From the NCBI GenBank assembly GCA_030407315.1, contig JALQPE010002551.1, forward strand, positions 78,139 through 142,138: a DNA stretch of 64,000 nt. The letters run 5' to 3'. This document shows positions 53,535 to 64,000 of this stretch, piece after piece. The DNA comes from Asparagopsis taxiformis (lineage: Eukaryota > Rhodophyta > Florideophyceae > Bonnemaisoniales > Bonnemaisoniaceae). Below the pieces are notes generated by a model, which searched no databases, had not been told where the DNA came from, and was given only the letters and a program-made list of their open reading frames with translations. Both the position numbers and the translations under genes were made by a program. Numbering within the stretch: the first letter of the stretch is position 1; each line of letters opens with the position of its first letter.

Positions 53535-56492
53535 ATGTCGCGCGATAATAACGCTCTGCCGAGTTGGCTTCGCGCCGGCGCTGCGCTTCGCGACGAACCG
53601 TCGACGCCCACGAACGCGTCTCCTCGCCCTGCGCGCATCGCGTTTCCTTCTCTTTCAAGCCCGGAGAGTCCCTATTACATGTCCATGGCGCAGGCATCCT
53701 CCTCAACCGTACCCGTAACCGCGAGCGGCCGTGGCGGCAGTGGCGTCGTCGCATCGTCTGACGTTGTCGCTACGGTAGATGCGACCGCGACTCCAACTTC
53801 TGCGTCAGCTGCGCGTTCTGGGAGCGGCATCCCGCTTCGTTCGGTTCCTGCGCCTGCGTCCGTTTCGCTTCCGTCGGCCGCGCAAGACGCTCCCGAGTCG
53901 ATTCCGCGCGCGCGCTACGACGACCCGATCGCGTTCCGTTTCATGCCACGCCCTATGCCGACGTGGGCGGAATTGGGCCGTCGCCACTTCTTCCCGCAGC
54001 GCTTTCAATGGACGCGCATCGCTGACGTATCGCGCTATGCCGTGTTACCCGGCCACAAGGACGCGCAAGCGGTGTGGGACGCGCGGCGCGAATCGGCGTC
54101 GTGCAATTTGGCGGTCCCCGCGAACTTACCGTGCGACGCGTATTTTCTCGAGGACGAAGCCGACGAACGACTCGTACGCCACCTGGCCCGGTTGCGCGTG
54201 ATGCGTCGCGACGAATTTGCGCGAGTCGATCCATGGGCCGCGGCGCCCAGTGCGGGCTTCTTACTTGACGGCGGCGTTCCGTGGAACGACGTCGAGCACG
54301 AAGGGGAGTCGAGCGTGCCATGGTTTCTTAACGCGGATATGCGCCCGGAAGCGCGGCGCGAGTTGCGTTTGCGGCGCACGTCGGGCTACTTCGTTACGTA
54401 TCGCGATATCGAATTTCGTGAGTTTCCTGATGACCGCGTCGCCGCTTTCTTCCCGCGTTACGATGCGCGCGATTGGCCGGAAGCGCCCGACTCGTTGTCG
54501 GTGCCACTTCCCTGCATGTTCCATTACGCGCCGTCGGTACTGCTCGGGCGCGACGTTCCGGTCGAGGCTCGTTCGTATTTCTGGGCTATCGCTCTGAGCG
54601 AGTGGGTGGTGATGGTCGCCGCTGCGTGGCTTCACGTCGCTTACGTCGAGCGCCGCTTCTTGCGCTTAAACGAAAAACTGATCGCGGGAATCGAGCGCGT
54701 CGGCGTTTCGGCGATCGTGCGGGGCGGAACGTATACGGCGGCGCATCTCGAAAGTCTCTTGACGGAGCATCGCGCGTGCGCGTGGGACGAAACTCCGGTT
54801 TTCGATCTCGCGCCTGGTATGGACTTCAAGGAGGGCGGGCAATGGTTGCCCTGGAGCGCGGAGCGCGGCGTCGTCGACTGGGCGCATGGTTCGCTTGGCG
54901 TTCACCGGCATACTGAAATTCCACATCTCCTTCTCAAGTCGCCGCGCAATCCGTCGCGCGACGCGTTTGCGAATTTAGAAGCGTGCGATGTCGTTACCGT
55001 TGATGCCGTGTTATCCGCGCTATCAACTAACGAACTGCACGTTATGCGCGCGACCGATTCGCGCGAGTATGCGCAGTACCTTGGCATGGCGGCTTTGTTG
55101 GCGATCGAACGTCGGCGCTTCCGAGACGGCCGATATTCCCTTTTCTCCGAGCCGCCGCGCGCTCCTATCGACGTCGAGCGACTCGACGCGGCGCTGCGCG
55201 CGGAGTACGTGAAGGTTTACAACGAGTTGCAGGCCTTGAAAGCGGCGTCTTCCGGCCACGGCGGGGCTGCGGCGTCCAGCAGTGCGGGCGACGGCGGGGC
55301 GGCGGTCAGCAGCGCGGCGAAGAGCGGCGTGGGTGACGGTGCTGCTGCGGCCAGCCGCACGGGCGCAGGCGATGCAGAGGCTGACGACGTGGCGGCAAGT
55401 GATGCGGCTACCATTGCCAACGAGGCGGGTACTGTTTTGGCCGAATCAGACGCGAACGTGTTGCGGGACCAGCTTGCCGCCGCCGAAAAGGGCCGGGAGG
55501 AGGCGTTGGCGCGCGTGGCGTTGCTCGAAGGGGCTCGCGACGACGCTTTGGCGCGAGTGGCTTCCGCCGTGGAGGGCCGCAGCGAAGCGCTGGCGCGTCT
55601 GACATCGGTCGAGCAGAGCCGTGACGAGGCGCTGGCGCGGGTGACGACGATTGCGCAAGCGCGCGACGACGCTGCGGCGCGCCTCACCAAAGCGAACGCA
55701 ACGCGCGACGAAGCGGTGAGTCTCGTGCACGAGGCTGAGAAGACACTTAAGGACGCGGCTGGACGCGAGGCGACGTTAGAGCACAAGGCCGGGGAAGATG
55801 CGACGCGGATCGAGCGGATGCACAAGGACATCGGTGACTTGCAAGAACGCGTGGCGAATTACGAACGGGCTGCCAGCGGCAATCGCGCGATGATCACGAC
55901 CCTCCAAGAACGTTGCGAGGCTGCTACTTCGGCGCGGGAACGGGCGGAACGCGCGCTTAGCGATGTCGAAGCGAATCTCGCGGGCGAACGTCAACGGGGC
56001 GCGGAGCGTGTTGCGGCGGTGCGTCGGGTGTATACTGCGCGTGAACGAGAGACCGTTCGTAGGATCCAGGATACGATCGAACGCACGCATCGCCTCGGCA
56101 CGACGCTGAATGATATCGTTGGCTTAGTGCAGCGGTCGCCCGAAACGTCCGCGGCGGGGGTGGTGTCTAACAGCGAGACGCAGTCGGTCAGCGGACTTAA
56201 CGAGGGAGCGGAAGGGGGAGGCGATGCATCGGTCGCGGTGGGAAGCGACGGGGCTGGTCGCGGAGGTGCGCGCCCAACGACTCGCGCTCGCGCGGCGGCC
56301 GCAGCGTCCGCACGTCCCAGCGTTCCTCCCTTGCGTCTTGGCGTGCAAGACGGGCGCGTCGTGCGCGTGCTGAATCCCGAGCGACGACGCAATCACCAAG
56401 CAGACACGGCTTCAAGTCGTGCTCGCGCGCGCGGCGCAACGGGCAGTTCTTCGAGCCGACGCACGCGCCGCGAGGATAACGCACGCGAGTGA
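53535..56492 (+). CDS. Antisense gene of the Gypsy element, 985 aa, long coiled coil
   Basis: An uninterrupted frame with ATG at 53535 runs opposite to gag-pol between the 3' LTR and pol. The first 130 residues are Ala/Ser/Pro-rich. A globular part of about 430 residues follows, with ARYDDPIAFRFMPRPMPTWA and LGRRHFFPQRFQWTR. Next comes a Gly/Ala/Ser linker, then a roughly 230-residue heptad-rich coiled coil (repeats of REEALARVALLEGARDDALA type) and an Arg/Ala-rich tail. The architecture recalls the plant mobile-domain-like or antisense ORFs known in some plant Gypsy elements, but I see no decisive homology. High GC and codon use match the element, not the host. Transcription could start in the LTR, 185 bp upstream. 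It is intact although gag-protease is broken. Confidence 0.75.
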   Translation: MSRDNNALPSWLRAGAALRDEPSTPTNASPRPARIAFPSLSSPESPYYMSMAQASSSTVPVTASGRGGSGVVASSDVVATVDATATPTSASAARSGSGIPLRSVPAPASVSLPSAAQDAPESIPRARYDDPIAFRFMPRPMPTWAELGRRHFFPQRFQWTRIADVSRYAVLPGHKDAQAVWDARRESASCNLAVPANLPCDAYFLEDEADERLVRHLARLRVMRRDEFARVDPWAAAPSAGFLLDGGVPWNDVEHEGESSVPWFLNADMRPEARRELRLRRTSGYFVTYRDIEFREFPDDRVAAFFPRYDARDWPEAPDSLSVPLPCMFHYAPSVLLGRDVPVEARSYFWAIALSEWVVMVAAAWLHVAYVERRFLRLNEKLIAGIERVGVSAIVRGGTYTAAHLESLLTEHRACAWDETPVFDLAPGMDFKEGGQWLPWSAERGVVDWAHGSLGVHRHTEIPHLLLKSPRNPSRDAFANLEACDVVTVDAVLSALSTNELHVMRATDSREYAQYLGMAALLAIERRRFRDGRYSLFSEPPRAPIDVERLDAALRAEYVKVYNELQALKAASSGHGGAAASSSAGDGGAAVSSAAKSGVGDGAAAASRTGAGDAEADDVAASDAATIANEAGTVLAESDANVLRDQLAAAEKGREEALARVALLEGARDDALARVASAVEGRSEALARLTSVEQSRDEALARVTTIAQARDDAAARLTKANATRDEAVSLVHEAEKTLKDAAGREATLEHKAGEDATRIERMHKDIGDLQERVANYERAASGNRAMITTLQERCEAATSARERAERALSDVEANLAGERQRGAERVAAVRRVYTARERETVRRIQDTIERTHRLGTTLNDIVGLVQRSPETSAAGVVSNSETQSVSGLNEGAEGGGDASVAVGSDGAGRGGARPTTRARAAAAASARPSVPPLRLGVQDGRVVRVLNPERRRNHQADTASSRARARGATGSSSSRRTRREDNARE

Positions 56493-58267
56493 GCTCCTTC
56501 GTACGCATCCGGGCTAGCCGGTAGTCCATTCTACTCCCTTGATTAAACTTCTTGTGTTTCGTTAACTTCGCCTTAGCCATCCTTCCTTTCGTACGCGCGG
56601 CGCGAATTGCGATTGCGGCGCATGCGTAGGCGCGACGGTGTACCGCGCGCGACTGCGGCTGCGTCCAACGGCTCCTCGGAACGTCGTGCGGACGCCCGGG
56701 TGGGGGAGCTACTAGCCAAGGTCCGATGCGAATTTCGTCGCGCGAGTCGCCGCTTGAAGCGGTGGTTGCCCAGTGACCGCGTCGACGCTCGGGATTCGCG
56801 AGCGACGCGGTTGGGGGCGCGTGGGGCGAGGCGGGAGAAAGGGAGGCGGAGCTGTTGGCCGGTAGGCATACAGAACGGGTGCGTTCTCGTCGCTCGTATC
56901 GTCGCGCGTTCGTCGCGTTTACATTCGCGTTTCGTCGCGTTTCGACGCGTCTCATTTGCATTTCGTCTGCGTTTCGTTCGCGCTTCGTCCCGTCTCGACG
57001 CGCTTCATTTGCATTTCGTCTGCGTTTCGTTCGCGCTTCGTCCCGTCTCGACGCGCTTCATTTGCATTTCGTCTGCGTTTCGTTCGCGCTTCGTCCCGTC
57101 TCGACGCGCTTCATTCGCATTTCGTCGCGTTTCGTTCGCGCTTCGTCCCGTCTCGACGCGCTTCATTTGCATTTCGTCTGCGTTTCGTCGCGTTTCGTTG
57201 CACTTCGTCGCGTTTCGTTCGCGCTTCGTTCGCGCTTTGTCGCGTCTCGTTCGCGCTTCGGGGGCTGGGTCTCTAATGCCCTCGTTTTTAGCAAGCGTCT
57301 AGGTGGGTTCCCGCCCCCGGAAGTTTGGGGTTCGCCATGGCCTTCCTGGACGAAGAGGACGGGCGTGTGGGTGGCACCCCTCTTTCCAGCGGAGGCTTTC
57401 GCTTGCTGGTATTCTGCGTCGTTCCCTGCTACCCGTATGGTTCGTCGCGTACGCGCGTATGTGAACAGCCAATCCGGGGGCGCCATCAGGAAGCATCTCG
57501 CCACGGCGTCGGGGCAGATCGGAGCCGTCCATTTTTGGCCTGCCCCGGCCTCGGCTCGTTTTTCGGCCTATAATCTTCCAGCCCCGTAAATGGCCATGCT
57601 GTATGGGCCAATCCCTCCCCCGCAACGACCAATCCGGTGTGCGCGCCTCCCTTTTTCGCGCGTAATTGCGCTGTCGGGCGTGCCCACTCCTGGGGATTCT
57701 GGCGTTGTCGGCATGGGGGATGGGAAGCGAACGGCACGTGGGCTCCCGGCTACGGTTGCCGTTCAGGTTCGTGCAGGAGCGGAGGACGGGCGGTGGAACG
57801 CTACGGTTGTGCGGCGAAAACGATTGCGTGGTGGCGCGACGATGTGGCGCTTGGCGATTGCGCGGCATACGACGGAAGCGATTGCGTGGCAAACGGTGGC
57901 GCGGATGCGCGGCGAAAGCGACAAGGGGCGATGGCGAAGCGACAACGGCTGCGTAGAAGCGATGGCGCGGTTGCGCGGCATGCAACGACAGGCGACGGTT
58001 GTGCGACGACAACGATTGCGTGGTAGCGCGGCGATGTGACGCTTGGCGATTGCGCGGCGAAAGATGAACGCGATTGCGTGGCGTCGATCGAGCGCGGTCG
58101 CGTTGCGTCGAACGGTCGCGCGGCATACGACGGAAGCGATTGCGTGGCAAACGGTGGCGCGGTTGCGCGGCGAAAACGACAAGCGGCGATAGGAGGCTTG
58201 ACCCGCGTGTTTATCTACGCGTCGGTTCCGCTGGGCGGAACTGGCATGTTCAGCCCCGTTCCGCGCG
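56493..58267. repeat. Gypsy spacer with minisatellites
   Basis: Between the antisense gene and pol there is no credible gene. At about 56940-57180 a roughly 52-bp unit containing CATTTGCATTTCGTCTGCG and CGTCCCGTCTCGACGCGC is repeated three to four times. At 57790-58190 GCGATTGCGTGG and GCGGCGAAAGCGAC words recur irregularly. Long frames here are products of low stop frequency in GC-rich repeats. Confidence 0.6.
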
Positions 58268-61200
58268 TCAATTGCGCGGTGCATGCGAAGGCGCCCGTCG
58301 ACTCGCGATGCGCGCGCTCGCGCGGCTAGGTGGCGTTATGCGTGGGGCGTCGCCGCGTGCCGGTCGCTTTCTACGGTTGCGCGGTGACGTGGCGTCAATT
58401 TCGGCGTTGCGCGCAGTGTTTTCAGAGGCGGAGCGTCCGCGGTCGCGGCGGAAACGGGCAACGATGGGCGCGGGTAACGAACCTTCGGGCTCCCAAGTGT
58501 CGTCGCGCGGAGAGTAGCCCTTCCAGCGTACACGGAATACGGGCGCTCCGGTGTCGTCGACACCTTCAGCTGTCAATTTGTCAATCATGAACTCCCGCGT
58601 TCCATATCCTGCTTCAGGATTGACCTTGCGTGCGTCATCGAGCACGCGTTCGTCACGTCGCGCTGCGTCGCTTGTGTCCTCCGCGTCAGTCCCCCTTTCT
58701 TCGCCGCTTGGCGTAACCGGCGCGCGCGTCGCGTTGCGCGGTGCTAGGCGAATACGGTCGGAGCTGACGAGTTCGGGCACACCGTCGATTATGATTTCGT
58801 AAGTGTGCCCGCGGCAGCTTGTGACCGGGAAGGGTCCCGACACGGGATAGTCCAACTTCGAAGGGCGTGTTCCGTCGTCGCGCTGCGTTCGTGGCGTCGC
58901 TCCCGCGCGAGTGTCCAGATATACCTGGTCGCCAACCTTGATGCTCTTGTTCACCGTGCGTGCGCCGCGATCGAAGTCGCGTTTGTATCTAGCTTGCGCT
59001 TTCTTCAGCGCGTTCGCGGCGCGCGCGTACGCGTCGGATAGCTTCGCAAGAAACTCCATGCGGAGGAACGGCGTGCTGCGAATCGTGTCGACCTGCTCCG
59101 TCCCCAGCGATACGGGGTAGCGCGTGAGCGTGAGTTCGAACGGCGACGTATTCGTCGAGCGGTGTATCGCGCGATTGTATGCGTACGCCAGCGCGTCTAG
59201 GTGCTCGTCCCAATTCTTTCGCTCTTCGTCGACGTAATGGCGCAGCGTCGCGACGATGGTGCGGTTCATGCGCTCGACTTGCCCGTTCGATTGCGGGTGA
59301 TAGGTAGTCGTGAAGATGTTACGCGTTCCCATTAGCGCGCACGTTTCCTGAAACAGCTTCGAGCGGAACTGCGGTCCGTTATCTGAAAGTAGCGTGCGCG
59401 GCGGTCCGTAAACGAAGACCCAATCTCTGCAAAACGCTTTTGCGACGGCGAGCGCGGATACGCGTCCGAGCGCGATGAGTCGACAGAGCTTGCTGTAGCG
59501 ATCGGCGATTACGAGTACGAAGCGGCGTTGGCGCGGGGTCTCGGGCAGCGGTCCCAGAATATCGATAGCGACGTCTTCGAGCGGGCGCGTCGCGGGGAAT
59601 AGCTTCAGGGCGTTCGTATGGCGATATTGCGTAACGCGGTTGCGCGCGCACGCATCGCATTGTCTCACCGTGGTGTAGACGTCTACGCTCATCATCGGCC
59701 AGTAATACGCGCGTCGAATTGCGTCGTACATGCGTCGCGCGCCCGGGTGTCCTGCAGTTACCGCGTAATGGTTCGCTCGCAGAATACGTCCTTTTATCGC
59801 TTCGGGCACAACTATCTGCGTCGCGTCGTCGAGCGGAGCGGTCCTCATTAGTATCCCGTCGGGGGACAGGTGGAAGCGCGAACGCGGCGCGGTTTCGACG
59901 TCGCGCTTCGCGTTTTGGCAGAATTCGTCCGTCGCTTGCTCGCGAATCCACTCGTCAGTGGACACGGGCGGTTCGATGCACGACCGAGTTGCCAGTAGGC
60001 AGTCCAAGCTCGGGTAGTATTCTGCGTAGTCGCATAGTAGCGCGTATCGGTTCGCGCATAAGCGTCGCGTGCGGTTCAACGATATCGCGGCGTCGAAGCA
60101 GGGTATCTCGTCCGGTATTACCGTCTCGTCGCAGCTTCGCGTGGCCATTCGCGAGAGCGCGTCGGCGATAACGTGGCGTTTTCCCTTCTTGTATTCGACG
60201 TCGAATTCGAACTCGGCGAGTCGCAATCTCCAGCGCGCGAGTCGTCCTTCCGCGGACGTCATGTTCAGGATCCAACGCAACGAATTATGGTCGGTGCGAA
60301 CCGTGAACTTTCGTCCTTCCAAATATGCGCGTAATAGCAGAACTGCCCATACGACAGCGAGGCATTCGCGTTCCGTTGTCGTCGAATAGTTGCGCTCCGC
60401 GTCGTTAAGCGTGCGCGACCAGTATCCGACTGGATGTAGTACGTCGTCGTCCGCGTCTAGCTGAAGTAGCGCGCATCCGATTTGCCCTTGCGACGCGTCT
60501 GTATCGAGCACATACGGGTGTCCTTCGCGCGGTAGACGGAGGATTGGCGGAGACAACATCGCTTGTCGCAATGATTCGAACGCGCGCGTTTGCTCCGGCG
60601 TCGGCGCGGGTAAGTTGTCTCCTTGGTCCTTCTTTAGCAACTGCGTAAGCGGCGCCGCGACGAACGCGAATTTCTCGACGAATCGGCGGTATACGTTGCA
60701 AGTTCCTAGGAAACTTCGCAGCTGCGTCTTCGTCGTCGGGTACGTCGCATCGCGCAGCGCGTCGCACTTCGTCGTCGGTACGGAGAGCTTCCCAGGCGAA
60801 ATAGTATGTCCCAGGTAGTCCACCGAGCGCTTGAAGAACTCGGTCTTCGCGAATTTCAGCGAAACGCCTGCGCGTCCGAGGATTCCCAGTATCTCGTCGA
60901 CGTGGTGCACGTGCGCGTTTACGTCGGCGGAGAAGATGATTACGTCATCCAGGTAGACAAGGCAATGTTGCCACTTCACGTTCGCGAGCAAAATGTCGAG
61001 CGCGCGCTGAAACGTCGCGGGCGCGTTCGAAAGTCCGAAAGGCATGCGGCGAAAGCGGTACGTACCGACGTGCGACGTAAACGTAGTCTTATCGCGGTCG
61101 GCGTGCGCTACTGGGATTGCCAGTATCCCGAGTTGCAGTCCAGCGTCGTGAAAACTGTCGCGTTACCGAGCGAATCGACGCAATCGTCCATGCGCGGAAT

Positions 61201-61476
61201 CGGGTACGCGTCCTTCACGGTGGCGGCGTTCAAGCGGCGGTAGTCGATGCAGAAGCGGGAGGTCCCGTCCTTCTTAGGCACGACCACGACCGGGCTCGCC
61301 CATTCCGACGTAGCGGGTTCGATTACCCCAGCGCGGAGCATCTTTCCACTTGCGTACGGATAATTTCGCGCGACGCGTGTCCGGCGCGATACGGCGGTTG
61401 GTTCACGGGGGTCGCCCCCGGAACCAGCTCGATGCGGTGCTCCGTCGCGTGAATGGCTCCCAGCGTGCCGCTCCAC
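58268..61476 (-). pseudogene. Gypsy pol: RT, RNase H, integrase, chromodomain
   Basis: The long frame 61045-58268 (925 aa) begins within RT at MPFGLSNAPATFQRA and contains YLDDVIIF. RNase H shows DTDASQGQIGC and RTDHNSLRW. Integrase has HPGARRMYDAI with CDACARN, then DILGPLPETP, SDNGPQFRSKLF and HPQSNGQVERMNRT. A C-terminal chromodomain has FRVRWKGYSPRDDTWEPE. The first part of RT (VVVPKKDGTSRFCIDYRRLN, DYPIPRMDD-like PIPRMDDCVDSL, LDCNSGYWQ) is in a neighbouring frame ending at 61108; one base appears missing after YWQ. Chromodomains steer integration to marked chromatin in chromoviruses. The rest of pol is open. Confidence 0.9.
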
Positions 61477-62591
61477 ATGCGCTCATGCTTTCGTAGCATC
61501 TCGATATTTCGATCCAGCGTCAGGTCGTCGTCTACTCGCTCGTCGCGTAGCGTCGCGCGTAAGAGTTCTTCCCAAGCGGCGTCGCGCTCGCAATTTCGTC
61601 GGTCTCGCGCGGGTCCGGCGGTGTCGTAACGTTGCGTCGCGTCGCGTCGTCGGGCGGTCGGTCTTGCGGGTCCGGCGCTTCCTGAGCGACTTGTAGACAT
61701 CCCACGGGGTTGGGCACGGCGGTGCCTACCTTCATGCCTTTGGGCAATACTTGTAGACGAGTGCCAGCGTTGTGTACCTGTACTCGGAAGGGTACATTCC
61801 TTCGAACCAGCGTCTCCCCGTTGGTTAAACGGAGTAGTTTCTGCGCGTAGAGGTTAGTCGCGGGAACTATGATGCAGCGCCCTTCAGCGCTCGTGGTAAC
61901 GTCGATCGCTCGCGTCGCGTTCGGCGGAATCGATGTGCGGCGCGCAGCGCGAATAGGCGCGAAGCTTGGGTCGGGTCGTCTTCGCGGTCGGCGCGCGGCG
62001 CGGTTTCGTCGGCGTACGCGGAAGCATCGGGACGTGGTCGCCATAGCGGGTTCGCAACGCGCGCTGCGGTCCCGTGTAGATAATTTCGACTACGCGGTCG
62101 ATGAAGTCCGCTCCCAAGATACATGGGACGGATAAGCGTGGCATCACCAAAAAGGTCTGGAGATGCGCTCGGGCACCTAGAAAAACGCTAAGTCGCAGCG
62201 ACGCGTTTGGCGCGAGGCGTCGTCCGTTCGCGTCGATAATCGCGCAGCGCAGCGTCGGCGGCGTAGCGTGGCGCTTCCAGTCGGCGCCTAGTACGTTTTC
62301 GCGAATGAGGCTCGGGCCTGCGCCAGTATCAAGCACGGCGGTCACCGCGGTGGCCGTGCGTTGATTATACCCGACGCGGGTCTCGAGTTTGTAGTTCGCG
62401 GTAGGGGTCTGAAACAGGACCACTGTTTCGGGTGGTAACGGAGGCGGTTTTTCGCGCGGTGGTTGCGTCATCGCGCGTCGCGTATCCGTTGAGTGAGGAG
62501 GAGCCGGCCCACCCGCTACGGCTCCTCGTAGGCGTTTCCCGGGTCTTCTGCAAAAAAAACGAACCGAGGGGCGTGAGCTGCTCGCTGTCAT
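61323..62591 (-). pseudogene. Gypsy protease and PR-RT linker, frame-broken
   Basis: The frame from 62591 shows the retropepsin signature AVLDTGAGPSLI and the family's ILGADFID motif near 62110. It is followed, after frame changes near 61950 and 61690, by linker sequence leading to RT. The pieces overlap in shifted frames, so at least two single-base changes have occurred or been introduced. Confidence 0.75.
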
Positions 62592-63760
62592 GCGCGTCGT
62601 ATTCGCGCGTCCGATCGTTTTCGCGCTCGCGCTCGCGTGCGCCCTCGTTTTCGCGCGTTCGCTCGTTGCCGTCGACGCGCTGTCGCTCGCTCTCGTTCGC
62701 GTCGGCGTGCGCGGAGACTTCGAAGACCTGAACGTTGCGCTGCAGGTTCAGTTCTTCGGGCGTTAGGCGCGCGTGGCTATGCATTTCGCGAATCGCGGCC
62801 TGCTGCTCGGACGAGAGCAGTGGGCAATTCACCATCGGGTGCCCGAACTTCCTGCATATCAGGCATCGGAACGCTGCCGTGCGAGACGTGTCGGCCGGTG
62901 CCGTCTGCCTCACGATAGGCGGTGGGTAAGTCGCGCGCGGTATGTGCGCCGTGTACGGTCCCGCGCGTTCGCGTTCCGGTCGTCGGTATGCGCAGTGCGT
63001 CGTGAGCGGTCGGCGGGCGAGGCGTCGCGCGAGCGTGGCGTGCGTAATTCGACGAAGGAGTGCCAAGCGAGGTCGGACTTCGCATGGGGCTCGGAGTCGA
63101 GAACTTCCGTTCGCGCGGAGCGTGCGGTGTCGCGGCGGAGGTTGAGACGTTTGGCGATGAGAAGCCTGATGGCGGGGTGTGCCCCACGGTCAGAGCTTGC
63201 ATCATCGGTGTCTCGTCCTCGTCTACGTAGAGCGCAGGCGCTCGTCGCAGTAGCGGTCGCGCGCTCGTTGTCGGCGTCATCGCTCGGTGCGTGTCCCCGT
63301 GGCTCTGCGCCATAGAGACTAGCTCTCGAAAGGTGTATCGACGCGGGTCACGAGACAGCGCGTCCCGCACGAGGTGTTGCGTAGGGGCGTAGACCATCGA
63401 CGAAAATAGAAACAAGCGTTCGCTCGCTAAACGCATCGCCGCAGGCAGCGCTCGTCGTCGTAGTCGCGTAGCGAATTGCGTTTCGGTTTCCTTCGGGTCT
63501 TGCGTTTGTTGCGCCACGTCACGATACGCTTGCGCGACGTCGCCTTCGCGCGCATAGGTTAGCAGGAGCCACTGAACGGCTTCCGCGTAGCACGTAATCG
63601 AATCGACGCCCGCGCGCGAGCCTCGGAACGTTCGTCCCACGTACGTTGGAACGTGTCGCGCGCCTCGTCGGCGTGAAATACTTGAGAATCGGCAACGCTG
63701 CGCCTTCGGATACGCCGGTGTCGTCGCATGCGCTCTTGAAAACTTCAGGAACGATAGCAC
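62365..63760 (-). pseudogene. Gypsy gag with CCHC knuckle, frame-broken
   Basis: The upstream frame (63760-62777) contains a capsid-like stretch AVQWLLLTYAREGDVAQAY, typical of the retrotransposon gag domain. A second frame (63066-62365) carries CLICRKFGHPMVNC, a standard CX2CX4HX4C knuckle, and a highly charged Glu/Arg-rich tail. A frame change near 62950 separates them. The start of gag is not established and may lie before 63760, where a third frame shows no clear motif. Confidence 0.75.
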
Positions 63761-64000
63761 GGCGATTCCGTCAGCGCCCGGAAATTCTCTCCTTGCATCG
63801 AATGGCGCACCATTTTCGCGGTGTTAGCCAATCGCTCGCAATTGTTCGGTTAAACGCGCGGTCCGTATACGCAAGCGGTACGTGCGATACGAAAGCGCGC
63901 GCGTGAACAGCTCGTTCAACGGCTGGATCTCTACCAGCCCGGGATGTGCGGATCCATCGTCCGCTATCCGAACGCGAGTGGTCGTCGAATGACAGGTCTT

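Larger units (their letters stand above)
52604..64000 (-). mobile_element. Chromodomain Ty3/Gypsy element with antisense gene, 5' end outside window
   Basis: The element is marked by a sudden rise in GC at 52604. Its 3' LTR (52604-53350) begins TGTTGAACC and ends GCACCACA and is followed inward by a polypurine tract. On the minus strand come gag with a zinc knuckle, protease, reverse transcriptase, RNase H, integrase and chromodomain. A 985-codon gene of opposite orientation lies between pol and the 3' LTR. The 5' LTR must lie beyond 64000, so the element is at least 11.4 kb. The candidate target duplication at this end is GGGCG (52599-52603). The gag to RT region has several one-base frame changes. 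Confidence 0.93.

Noticed and set aside
55217..55831. 204-codon minus-strand frame opposite the antisense gene
   Set aside because: It is the complement of the coiled-coil repeat (Ala/Ser/Arg-rich) and has no independent motif.
56607..58150. Long Arg/Phe/Ser-rich frames on both strands (for example 56607-57302 and 57299-58150)
   Set aside because: GC-rich minisatellite sequence has few stops in any frame; the translations are simple repeats.

Overview
This is eukaryotic nuclear DNA from a repeat-rich, gene-poor region. Three LTR retrotransposons make up more than a third of the window. Two families (Ty1/Copia, and a Ty3/Gypsy element with a chromodomain) are eukaryotic in structure. Real GT..AG introns are visible, and a decayed gene for a plant-type ATP phosphofructokinase is present. 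There are no bacterial operons or ribosome binding sites. A red alga would fit (plant-type PFK, few and short introns, many LTR elements), but that is inference and another protist or alga cannot be excluded.

Layout. 0-3.1 kb: remains of a DUF676 serine esterase gene, a cluster of GGCAGTA-type palindromes and a hypothetical gene. 3.4-8.1 kb: arrays of a tandem nested-hairpin repeat with a TACCSGGTA core, between palindromes. 9.2-15 kb: a 74-bp perfect palindrome, a SNF2 helicase fragment, a PFK pseudogene whose nucleotide-binding loop is replaced by about 1.6 kb of acetyl-CoA carboxylase central region, and a CorA-type magnesium channel gene broken by one frameshift. 15.4-21.5 kb: more hairpin repeats and mostly empty DNA. 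21.5-26.15 kb: a complete young Copia element (Copia-1). 26.9-37.5 kb: three unknown genes and a DDE-like domesticated or transposon gene. 38.3-44.75 kb: a second Copia element (Copia-2) carrying an extra zinc-finger gene. 46.5-50.3 kb: an intact two-exon transposase-like gene between foldback repeats. 51.5-52.6 kb: a ParB-like gene cut off by a chromodomain Gypsy element that fills 52.6 kb to the end and carries a 985-codon gene on its opposite strand.

The most notable observations are four. (1) Copia-2 has a sense-strand 97-nt intron whose removal creates the ATG of a two-finger C2H2 protein. (2) Unrelated-looking repeat arrays share one architecture, a long imperfect hairpin plus a palindrome centred on TACCSGGTA, and the stem sequences differ between loci while pairing is kept. 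(3) The Gypsy element has a long intact antisense gene while its gag-protease region is broken. (4) The PFK locus contains the acetyl-CoA carboxylase fragment.

Caution: several breaks are single-base indels, some in short homopolymers, so residual sequencing errors could account for some apparent frameshifts. Large insertions, target-site duplications and splice-site arguments do not depend on this.
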